Source: Candidatus Aegiribacteria sp.
GTDB lineage: Bacteria > Fermentibacterota > Fermentibacteria > Fermentibacterales > JCC-6
Length of the DNA: 47,065 bases
Direction: 5' to 3'
NCBI GenBank assembly: GCA_021108435.1
Contig: JAIOQY010000069.1
Span: 1 to 47,065, forward strand
Shown piece by piece: positions 9,372 through 16,140 of the stretch. Every line of letters starts with the position of its first letter. Position 1 is the stretch's first letter. The position numbers and the translations under genes are program-made. Below the pieces are notes generated by a model that saw nothing but the letters and a program-made list of their open reading frames with translations, ran no database searches and was not told the origin of the DNA.

Positions 9372-10661
9372 ATGAATACCGAGAATTCTGTTTCTGATTT
9401 ACTGTCGTTTCTTGATAAAAGCCCTACTGCTTCCTGGGCTGTATCCGGTCTTGCATCCAAATTGGAGGAGAACGATTTCAGGAGACTGCATGAGAAGGAC
9501 ATATGGAACCTTTCGATAAATGAAAAATTCTATATTGTTCGATCGTCGTCCGCTATAATTGCAGGAATATCGGGTTCTCAATCCTGCGGAGAGGCCGGCT
9601 GCAGAATAACAGGGGCGCATACTGATTCACCCGGTTTCAGAGTAAAACCAATACCTCAACGGTCTAAAGACGGTATGATTACTCTTGGAGTGGAGGTATA
9701 TGGAAGTCCAATACTTGCGACATGGTTCGATCGTGATCTCTCCATTTCAGGCACCCTTGTATTTCAGGAAGATAACCTTCTTAAACAGAAACTGTTCATT
9801 TTGAGGAAACCTGTTTGCAGGATTGCTTCTCCAGCTATTCATCTTGAACGCAATATCAATAAAGATGGATTCAAGATCAATCCGGAAGATAATACTCCAT
9901 TGCTTTTGTCTACTTCCGGCTCAGGTTTTCAGGAACTGCTTGATCTTGCCTGTAATTCAGCCGGCCTGAGAAAAGAAGATGTCTCCGGATGGTCGATGGA
10001 AGTCTGGGATCCTCAGCCAGCAGTCACAGGGGGTATCGATGATGACTTCATTTTTTCCGGCAGGCTGGACAATCTGACTATGTGTCATGCCGCAGTAGAA
10101 GCAATTCTTAGAACAGAGGAAACACCCCACACACGGATGATAAGTCTATTCAACAGTGAAGAAGTTGGTTCGAAAACCCTTAACGGAGCCAATTCATCTT
10201 TTCTCGATTCAGTGATAGAGAGATTGTCGGGAAGCAGGAAAGAGTACTTCAGATGCCTTTCAAACAGTGTGTTTGTGTCCGCTGATGGCGCTCATGGTGT
10301 ACATCCCAATTACGCGGGCAAGCATGATTCCGAATGCCGTCCCGTACTGAACGGTGGTCCTGTTATTAAGGTAAACGCCAGTAACAAATACACATCCTCT
10401 GATATTTCTTCTTCCTATTTCTCCCACTGCGCGAAAGAAGCAGGCGTAAATGTTCAGTATTATGTGAGCAGGAACGATATACTCTGTGGAAGCACTATCG
10501 GACCAATAACATCATCCAGAACAGGAATTAAAAGCGTGGATGTCGGTAACGCAATGCTGTCGATGCATTCAATCAGGGAAGTGGCAGGTACATCTGATCA
10601 CGAAGATATGATCAAGGTTTTTGTTGAACACATGATGGGTACGGTCAGTATTTCTGATTAA
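9372..10661 (+). CDS. M18 family aminopeptidase (aspartyl aminopeptidase type)
   Basis: This 429-residue cytosolic zinc aminopeptidase removes N-terminal, usually acidic, residues from peptides. M18 motifs appear in order: GAHTDSPGFRVKP (first metal His), SGRLDNL (bridging Asp), FNSEEVGS (catalytic and metal Glu), SADGAHGVHPNY (metal Asp), and SMHSIREVAG close to the C-terminus (last metal His). The length fits the family. I chose ATG 9372, which has AGGA five bases upstream, over an in-frame TTG at 9354 with no clear ribosome binding site. It follows the activase gene by 24 bases, so co-transcription is likely. The 3' end is only two bases from the convergent VOC gene, with no terminator visible between them. 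Confidence 0.93.
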   Translation: MNTENSVSDLLSFLDKSPTASWAVSGLASKLEENDFRRLHEKDIWNLSINEKFYIVRSSSAIIAGISGSQSCGEAGCRITGAHTDSPGFRVKPIPQRSKDGMITLGVEVYGSPILATWFDRDLSISGTLVFQEDNLLKQKLFILRKPVCRIASPAIHLERNINKDGFKINPEDNTPLLLSTSGSGFQELLDLACNSAGLRKEDVSGWSMEVWDPQPAVTGGIDDDFIFSGRLDNLTMCHAAVEAILRTEETPHTRMISLFNSEEVGSKTLNGANSSFLDSVIERLSGSRKEYFRCLSNSVFVSADGAHGVHPNYAGKHDSECRPVLNGGPVIKVNASNKYTSSDISSSYFSHCAKEAGVNVQYYVSRNDILCGSTIGPITSSRTGIKSVDVGNAMLSMHSIREVAGTSDHEDMIKVFVEHMMGTVSISD

Positions 10662-10663
10662 CC

Positions 10664-11020
10664 CTAATTCCCGAACTCAACAAGGCAGATGGTGTTTCTG
10701 TCAGGATCCTGGCAATAAAGATATGTGTTCCCGAAAGCATGTATTTTGTCATGCATTATTTTTCCGCCAGCTTCGAGAATTCGATCTGCTGTTTCTGCAA
10801 TTGAAGAAACAGATATTGCTATAGAAAGATGCTTATCAAGGGGTGAGTCTTCACTTCTGTAAACAGTGCAATTTACTCCAAATCCTTTGCCTGAATCCAT
10901 TTTCCAGCCATCCGGCGGGTCCGGAAACTTCTCGATTTTCCAGTTGAATGCTTTCCCATAGAATTCTGCTATCTCTTCAGGATCATCTGATGTGATCTTT
11001 ACATGGATAATTCTATTCAT
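10664..11020 (-). CDS. VOC (glyoxalase/bleomycin resistance) family protein
   Basis: This is a roughly 118-residue single-unit VOC protein with the expected beta-alpha-beta-beta-beta pattern. It starts IIHVKITSDDPEEIAEFYGK, then WKMDSGKGFG, and the second half ends with a D-P-D-R-N-T-I-C-L-V-E strand carrying the usual metal-binding Glu position. Members include glyoxalase I, dioxygenases and antibiotic-binding proteins, and the substrate cannot be told here. A GTG at 11029 is an alternative start but sits only three bases from the AAAGG, so I favour ATG 11020. It is transcribed against the aminopeptidase gene and has its own upstream region at 11030-11145. Confidence 0.85.
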   Translation of the reverse strand: MNRIIHVKITSDDPEEIAEFYGKAFNWKIEKFPDPPDGWKMDSGKGFGVNCTVYRSEDSPLDKHLSIAISVSSIAETADRILEAGGKIMHDKIHAFGNTYLYCQDPDRNTICLVEFGN

Positions 11021-11145
11021 TTCTGCCACAATCCTTTCGTAGTGGTACTCATCTTCGGATTTTCATTCATGAATAGAATAACCAATGAACAATATTCGAG
11101 TCAAGCTAAATGAATGTATGATAGTAAACTTAATGGGAGAAGATT

Positions 11146-12000
11146 TCAGAAATCCATACTCCTGAACTTCCAGTAACCCAATCCCATTAATACAATGCTC
11201 CAGCATACAGCGTAGATGAGATGAGCAGGGGGGACGTTCGCGGTTACTCCGAAAAAAGCTAGATTCTCGGTAATGACAGCATCCTTGGGAATCAGTCCGT
11301 ATATGACCCCTCTGTAGCCCCTGTCGGCGGGAAACACAAACATGATAACTCTGGTGACTGTCACAAGAGCGTCAGGCGCATCTCCAGGGAACATCTGCAT
11401 CATTTCATAAATTCCCCCGAACATCGAAGCAACAGCAGCCAGGAAGAAAGTAATAAGCATTGAAGCTACTTTTTTTACGATGAGGGAGAGGAGTGTCACG
11501 GAAGCCCACACTGCAGCAAGCCAGATGAGCATGGATAAAAGAACCAGTGTAATACTGCGAGGAGAAAACGGAAAATATATCCGAGTGATTACAAATATTC
11601 CCGTAAAAAGTATCAGCGATAGAACAAAAGATACCGCCAGGGGAGCAAGACTTGTTGAAAGAAATACTCTCAGCCTGGATTGGGGCAATGATAACCAGAA
11701 TGGCATTCGCCCCTGTCCGATCTCCTCCGGAAGCATTGTTGAACCAATCACAATTATCAATGCCGTAATCAGAGTTGCAGCGAGAGGACCGGCTGTGATT
11801 ATCGCTGCAAGAGCAGCATCAGCCGGCCCCAGTATACTCATAACCTGATCATCCGAATCGTTTCCCGGATTGAATTCAATTGATGAAGCTGCAGAAACAC
11901 CCCACCAGTAAAAGCCAAGGAAAACAACTGTAGCGATTAATGCAGTAAGAACGATTTTTCTTCTCAGCAGCTGCTCTACAAAGTTAAGAAACAATGTCAT
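11146..12000 (-). CDS. ABC-2 type transporter permease
   Basis: This membrane protein of about 284 residues has roughly six hydrophobic segments: an N-terminal helix, then four to five clustered helices, and a final one just before the C-terminus (SIVLMGLGYWKF). It contains the typical ABC-2 sequence MLPEEIGQGRMPFWLSLPQS, the region between helix 2 and 3 that contacts the ATPase. The start is uncertain. ATG 12000 sits directly behind GGAGG, a TTG at 11994 would be better spaced, and upstream TTG/ATG codons at 12045/12039 would overlap the ATPase gene further. All choices overlap the 3' end of the ATPase gene, showing coupling. Together they form an exporter of unknown substrate. Confidence 0.88.
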   Translation of the reverse strand: MTLFLNFVEQLLRRKIVLTALIATVVFLGFYWWGVSAASSIEFNPGNDSDDQVMSILGPADAALAAIITAGPLAATLITALIIVIGSTMLPEEIGQGRMPFWLSLPQSRLRVFLSTSLAPLAVSFVLSLILFTGIFVITRIYFPFSPRSITLVLLSMLIWLAAVWASVTLLSLIVKKVASMLITFFLAAVASMFGGIYEMMQMFPGDAPDALVTVTRVIMFVFPADRGYRGVIYGLIPKDAVITENLAFFGVTANVPPAHLIYAVCWSIVLMGLGYWKFRSMDF

Positions 12001-12907
12001 CCTCCAGATTCGAGTGATCCATGATTCTGAGAAAGACATCCTCAAGACTTTCTCTCTTCAGAGTGAGAGCTGTGAAGATAATCCCCGTCGTTAGTACTAT
12101 CTCGGTGAATTTCCTGAAGGCAGATGGGGAAGTGAGCTGCACGAGTATACCTTTATTCTCGGTCCGGCAGGAGTAACCGGCATTCTCAAGAGCTATGTGC
12201 ATTTCAGATGTCTGTTCTGTCTCAACAAAAGCAAGTCCGGTCTGCTTTGAAAGAGAGTCAATTCCACCTTCCGCGATTAGAAAACCTTTATTGATGAATG
12301 CCGCTGTATCGCAAACCCGTTCGACCTCACCCAGCAGGTGAGAGTTAATCAATACCGTTGATCCGTTTGAAGCAAGGGTTTTTATCAGTTTTCGAACCAT
12401 TATCCGTCCAGCGGGATCAAGACCTGTAGAAGGCTCATCAAGAAGAACAAGGGTTGGCTGCCCCGTCGTAACAAGAGAGAGAGCAACCCTCTGCTTCTGT
12501 CCTCTGGACATCTTACCCATCGGTCTGTTCATCAGGTCAACACAGTCAAGTTCTGTACAGCGATTAATGAAATCGTGCATGCTGGATTCATGCCTTATGC
12601 GCTCCAACTGCCGCATCAGCACTTTAGGAGTGGCCCAGGACGGGAAAGTCAAATATTCGGGAAGAAACCTTACGCTTCGTCTGGATAGAGGTGAGGATAC
12701 CGGAAGATTTAAAATATGGACAGTTCCAGAGTCGTACTTAACAATTCCAAGGAGTATTTTCATCAGGGTGGTTTTTCCGGCACCATTGGGACCAAGGAGA
12801 GAAAATATCATGCCGGGATCAATGAAAAGGCTGAATTCTCGAAGAGCCTGTACTTTGCGATAGGATTTGAATAATTTGCTGACCTGAACAAGCGGTTCTT
12901 TATTCAC
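11984..12907 (-). CDS. ABC transporter ATP-binding protein
   Basis: This is a 307-residue nucleotide-binding subunit. Walker A is GPNGAGKTT at about residue 39. The signature is MSRGQKQR (a variant of LSGGQ), followed directly by Walker B LVLLDEPSTGLDP and the switch His in INSHLLGEVE. A C-terminal extension of about 80 residues follows, as in CcmA/drug-exporter-type ATPases. The GTG start has AGGAAAG seven bases upstream. It partners the permease that overlaps its 3' end. It is divergent from the flippase-like gene at 12968 across only 60 bases. Drug, lipid or polysaccharide export are all possible. Confidence 0.93.
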   Translation of the reverse strand: MNKEPLVQVSKLFKSYRKVQALREFSLFIDPGMIFSLLGPNGAGKTTLMKILLGIVKYDSGTVHILNLPVSSPLSRRSVRFLPEYLTFPSWATPKVLMRQLERIRHESSMHDFINRCTELDCVDLMNRPMGKMSRGQKQRVALSLVTTGQPTLVLLDEPSTGLDPAGRIMVRKLIKTLASNGSTVLINSHLLGEVERVCDTAAFINKGFLIAEGGIDSLSKQTGLAFVETEQTSEMHIALENAGYSCRTENKGILVQLTSPSAFRKFTEIVLTTGIIFTALTLKRESLEDVFLRIMDHSNLEDDIVS

Positions 12908-12967
12908 TGAGTCTTTCCTTTTAGTATAATAGTCCCTTATTCATGAACATAACATAACAGGAGACTA
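12908..12967 (+). promoter_or_regulatory. Compact divergent promoter region with a TATAAT box
   Basis: The 60 bases between the divergent ABC ATPase and flippase-like genes contain a perfect TATAAT at 12925-12930 on the plus strand. AGGAG at 12959-12963 precedes the TTG start at 12968. No good -35 is visible at 17 bases, where the sequence is ATTCAC. The same bases would have to serve the minus-strand gene. Confidence 0.4.
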
Positions 12968-14002
12968 TTGAAACTCAATAAGAAATTCGCAAGCGCAGCC
13001 TTTGGGATAGTACTCGGATTATCCCTATCCTGGTTTCTTCTAAGAACTTCAGGTGGACACGATGGCATCGTCTCGGCACTGAACAATATCTTCAACAGAG
13101 TTGCGGATGCTGATACAGGCCTCCTTCTCGGAGCCTTTGCTCTATTTCTTCTAAGTCAGATTCTCAGAGCATTCAGATGGATGATTCTAAGCTTCGGAAA
13201 GAAAGTACCCTTTTCTCTATCAATGCCTGTTACATCCATCCATGTAGGGCTTGGGCATCTTCTTCCAGTAAGACTCTCAGATGTTGCTTTCGTAGGGCTT
13301 TTCAAACACTTCGGCTCAATTCCAGTAGGATACGGAACCGCGACTGTTGTACTCGCGAAACTGCTCGATCTTGTCGCTATGGGAATCATTATCGGATCCG
13401 CGGTTGCTGCAGGAGTTGGAGAGATGGCTTATGTAGCACCCATTCTGGTATTAATAGGATCCCTCGGGATAATCTTCATAGTACCCCTCTTGAGAGCCAT
13501 CAGAAAGCCTTCAGTATGGGTCCTTCAGAAATTAATGCCGGGAGAGATAACCCACTGGTTCGATGATCTTCTTGAGGCATCTTCCGTCAAGGGAAAGAAA
13601 GGGAAATTAGCATCTGCATTCCTTGTTTCACTTATAGCCTGGATTAGCAAACTTCTTATGTTCTGTCTGCTGCTCGAATCCCTCGGAATTACTGGAATAC
13701 CTCTATGGAAAATCTTCTTCGCAAGCGGAGTTACGGATCTTACAATGGCATTGCCTGTGCACGGGCTGTTAAGTCTGGGAACCGTTGAAGCCGGATGGGC
13801 TGCAGGATTTGCCATGGTTGGTATTGAGGGTATTGTTGCTTCTGGTACAAACATTATTGAACTGGGTTTCAGTGTGCATCTTCTCTGGATGTTCATGGCT
13901 GTATTTCTGATGATTCTTGCCATTCCATGGCTCTGGTTCATATTACTTAATAAACACAGACATCGTGTTTCTATGAATTCAACTTATAAGGATTCAAATT
14001 GA
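12968..14002 (+). CDS. Flippase-like lysylphosphatidylglycerol synthase TM-domain protein
   Basis: This 344-residue protein has about eight membrane segments and matches the layout of the UPF0104/LPG_synthase_TM (YbhN-like) family. Typical features are ILRAFRWMIL after the second helix and the LLPVRLSDVAF motif (compare the family P-x-R-x-G/S-D/E motif). MALPVHGLLSLGTVEAGW appears late in the protein, where the family usually has P-x-x-P-G-x-x-G-x-x-E. The TTG start at 12968 has AGGAG five bases upstream, so it is well supported. Its stop overlaps the TTG of the next gene (TTGA). Relatives move or modify membrane lipids or lipid-linked sugars. Pairing with a UDP-galactopyranose-mutase-like enzyme suggests envelope glycolipid work, which is inference. 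Confidence 0.85.
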   Translation: MKLNKKFASAAFGIVLGLSLSWFLLRTSGGHDGIVSALNNIFNRVADADTGLLLGAFALFLLSQILRAFRWMILSFGKKVPFSLSMPVTSIHVGLGHLLPVRLSDVAFVGLFKHFGSIPVGYGTATVVLAKLLDLVAMGIIIGSAVAAGVGEMAYVAPILVLIGSLGIIFIVPLLRAIRKPSVWVLQKLMPGEITHWFDDLLEASSVKGKKGKLASAFLVSLIAWISKLLMFCLLLESLGITGIPLWKIFFASGVTDLTMALPVHGLLSLGTVEAGWAAGFAMVGIEGIVASGTNIIELGFSVHLLWMFMAVFLMILAIPWLWFILLNKHRHRVSMNSTYKDSN

Positions 14003-15309
14003 ACAGAAGTACCATCATAGTTGGAGCAGGAATAGCGGGTCTCACACTCGCTGAACGTCTGACTGCAAGTTGTGAAAACAGCCACATTACCGTTGTAGAG
14101 CGGAACAGCACTCCGGGAGGATTAGCACGAACCTTCAAAAGAGATGGTTATCTTTTTGACATTGGTCCTCATCGTTTCCATACATCTGATACAATAGTAG
14201 AGAAATATCTCCTTGATATCCTGGGCGATGAGCACATAGCTATAAAGAGAGAAAGCAGTGTCTATATAGAGGGCAATTACAAGCACTGGCCCCTGACTCT
14301 TGGAGCAGTTATCGGTCTGCCATTTCCTGTACTCTTCAGAAGTTGTCTCGATCTTTTTCGTCGATCAGAAGATGACAGCATTCATAATTTTGCTGAGTTC
14401 ATCATAGCGAAGTATGGGAAAAACCTCTACGATTTCTTTTTCAGCGGATATACCAGAAAATTCACCGGAATCGATTCTGACAGACTTCATCCGGATTGGG
14501 CTGCTGCTGGAGTGAACCGGGCGGTAATTGATAAAAAAGTTAAGGCTGATAACCTTTCCTCACTTTTAAAAGGTTTGCTGCTGCCGAAACCTGTTGCGAC
14601 TACTTTCTACTATCCTTCCAGAGGTGGAATACAGACATTCTGTGACAGGCAGGTCACGAAGATCCGGGAAAACGGTGGAGAAGTCCGATTCAATTCAACT
14701 GCTTCAGGAATAGTAACATCTGAAGGAAGAGTGACAGGTGTTGAATTGAGTAATGGAGAAGTGATTTCAGTGGATAAGGTCTTCTGGTCGGCTCCGATTT
14801 CTATTCTGTATCCTGAATCAGGTTTTCGCTTCATGAACACACTCATCTGCAATATCGCTCTCTCGAAAAGACAACCGAATACATACCAGTGGTGTTACTT
14901 CGGTCAGGAAGATGTCATTTTCAGCAGGCTTTCCGTTCCGCGGAATTTCAGAGAAAACACTGTACCTGAAGGATATGACAGCCTTATCGCAGAAATAACA
15001 GTATCAAGAGACAGCGAACTCTGGAGGAATCCTGACTCATGCAGGGATACACTGGTGTCCGATCTCGAAAAGGTTCACGCTTTGAATCCTGAGGATATAA
15101 TCTTCCTTGACTGGCAGAGAATTCCCGAGACTTACCCTCTATACGATCTTGAATACAGGAAACGTCTTTCGAGTATTGAACTCCCTGAAGGTCTGGAACT
15201 GCTTGGTCGATGCGGTTCATTCTGGTACAATAATATGGATCACTCAATCGCTCAAGCTCTTGCCATTGCAGGAGGAGAACCCTTCGAAAAGGATTTCTGG
15301 AAGAATTGA
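13999..15309 (+). CDS. FAD-dependent oxidoreductase / UDP-galactopyranose mutase-like protein
   Basis: This 436-residue flavoprotein has an N-terminal dinucleotide fold IIVGAGIAGLTLAERL, then VVERNSTPGGLARTF and FDIGPHRFHT, the pattern of NAD(P)-binding-8 amine oxidase/UDP-galactopyranose mutase relatives. Near the C-terminus LLGRCGSFWYNNMDHSIAQA matches the second FAD-binding block (G-R-x-G-x-x-x-Y-x-N-M-D-x-x-I). The YNNMD piece is characteristic of the mutase/protoporphyrinogen-oxidase-like group used in surface polysaccharide pathways. The TTG start overlaps the stop of the flippase-like gene. It probably acts in the cytosol on a nucleotide sugar. A desaturase or porphyrin oxidase role cannot be excluded. 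Confidence 0.85.
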   Translation: MNRSTIIVGAGIAGLTLAERLTASCENSHITVVERNSTPGGLARTFKRDGYLFDIGPHRFHTSDTIVEKYLLDILGDEHIAIKRESSVYIEGNYKHWPLTLGAVIGLPFPVLFRSCLDLFRRSEDDSIHNFAEFIIAKYGKNLYDFFFSGYTRKFTGIDSDRLHPDWAAAGVNRAVIDKKVKADNLSSLLKGLLLPKPVATTFYYPSRGGIQTFCDRQVTKIRENGGEVRFNSTASGIVTSEGRVTGVELSNGEVISVDKVFWSAPISILYPESGFRFMNTLICNIALSKRQPNTYQWCYFGQEDVIFSRLSVPRNFRENTVPEGYDSLIAEITVSRDSELWRNPDSCRDTLVSDLEKVHALNPEDIIFLDWQRIPETYPLYDLEYRKRLSSIELPEGLELLGRCGSFWYNNMDHSIAQALAIAGGEPFEKDFWKN

Positions 15310-15322
15310 TACCGGTTGTCAA

Positions 15323-15352
15323 TTGACTTCTGAAAGTGCATTCAAAATATAT
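15323..15352 (+). promoter_or_regulatory. Possible promoter for the small membrane protein
   Basis: TTGACT at 15323-15328 is followed after 18 bases by ATATAT at 15347-15352, in an AT-rich stretch upstream of the ATG at 15437. The -10 is low-complexity, so this is only a candidate. Confidence 0.3.
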
Positions 15353-15436
15353 ATATGATTACGGTGCAATAGCATATAGTACTATTTAGTATTGATATTC
15401 TTTATATATTGTTCTGTTAGAGTATTGGGCCACATT

Positions 15437-15863
15437 ATGACAAAATTACAGTGTACAAATCGCATCATTCTCTGCGAATCACTTGGATTTCTTCTTGTTA
15501 TTGTTCTTATCTGGCTGGATGAAATACTTGATCTGCCTCACTTGATATTCGGAGCTGCTGTCACCCCCATTAACTATAAGGAAAGCATTTTTGAAACATT
15601 CATGATTCTGATTCTTGCAGGCTTGATCATTTTCCTTACACTGGAATTACTGAAAAGAATCAAAATTCTGTTCTTTCTGCAGAAAGATCCGGATTAACGG
15701 GGAATGGATCGTTCTTGACAGTTATGTAAGAAAACATTCAGAGGCCGATTTTTCTCATTCCGTATGTCCTTCGTGCATGAAAACACACTACAGTGAATTT
15801 ATTGATTACAATGAATCCGGAAAGAAAGATGACCATTGTATTGCGGACGATTCTGTCCCGTAG
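15437..15863 (+). pseudogene. Small two-helix membrane protein with Cys-rich tail, frameshifted
   Basis: The upstream frame from ATG 15437 encodes two membrane helices (about residues 10-28 and 52-72) separated by WLDEILDLPHLIFGA, then LKRIKIL, and closes at TAA 15697. The next frame (+1) is open from 15654 to TAG 15863. It reads CSFCRKIR, then NGEWIVLDSYVRKHSEADFS and HSVCPSCMK. From memory this is the C-terminal module (C-x2-C-K-K-I-R ... G-x-W ... H-S-x-x-x-F-S-H-G-x-C-P-x-C) found on small membrane proteins and signalling proteins of many anaerobes. The two halves belong together, and a net frameshift with perhaps a few lost codons lies between 15654 and 15694. Alternatives are a sequencing error or an unusual recoding event. 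The Cys pairs suggest metal or redox sensing. Confidence 0.6.
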
Positions 15864-15869
15864 TATAGT
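15841..15869 (+). promoter_or_regulatory. Candidate promoter of the B12 uptake operon
   Basis: TTGCGG at 15841-15846, a 17-base spacer, and TATAGT at 15864-15869 would start transcription near 15876, just before the first paired bases of the cobalamin riboswitch at 15884. The -35 overlaps the last codons of the frameshifted gene. Confidence 0.45.
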
Positions 15870-15883
15870 CGTTCTAAATAATT

Positions 15884-16064
15884 GGTCGCGGGGTGCAGGA
15901 AGGCGGTGAGAATCCGCCACGGTAGCGCCACTGTAACCGGGAACCGACCTCCACTAGGAGGTTGTCCGACAATGCTTCATTATCGGACAGCCTTTTAGCC
16001 ACTGCCGAAAGGCGGGAAGGCGGGGGAAGGGCTGATCCGGAAGTCAGGATATTGCACCGCGGCC
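15884..16064 (+). promoter_or_regulatory. Cobalamin (B12) riboswitch
   Basis: The conserved core is present in order: GTGAGAATCCGCCACGG, then GCGCCACTGTAACCGGGAA, a peripheral hairpin at about 15957-15992, GCCACTGCCGAAAGGCGGGA, and the B12-box-like AAGTCAGGATATTGCACCGC. Bases 15884-15891 (GGTCGCGG) can pair with 16057-16064 (CCGCGGCC) as P1, which sets the limits. The element lies upstream of a TonB-dependent receptor and a beta-propeller lipoprotein, as expected for B12 uptake genes that are shut down when adenosyl- or other cobalamin is plentiful. Confidence 0.95.
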
Positions 16065-16106
16065 TGGAGCTTTAATCCCCGCTTGAGGGAGCTAGTTCCG
16101 GCCAGA

Positions 16107-16136
16107 GCCTCCGCGGCTTCATCAGTCGCAGGAGGT
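16107..16136 (+). promoter_or_regulatory. Possible Shine-Dalgarno-sequestering hairpin (riboswitch expression platform)
   Basis: GCCTCC at 16107-16112 is complementary to GGAGGT at 16131-16136, which is the ribosome binding site of the receptor gene (TTG at 16141). Closing this helix would hide the site, suggesting translational control by the riboswitch. I see no U-run terminator between the aptamer and the start codon. This is inferred from base pairing only. Confidence 0.4.
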
Positions 16137-16140
16137 ATTT

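Noticed and set aside
15654-15694. Programmed -1 frameshift in the small membrane protein
   Set aside because: The change of frame needed is +1 and no classical slippery heptamer with a downstream structure is visible, so decay or sequencing error is more likely.
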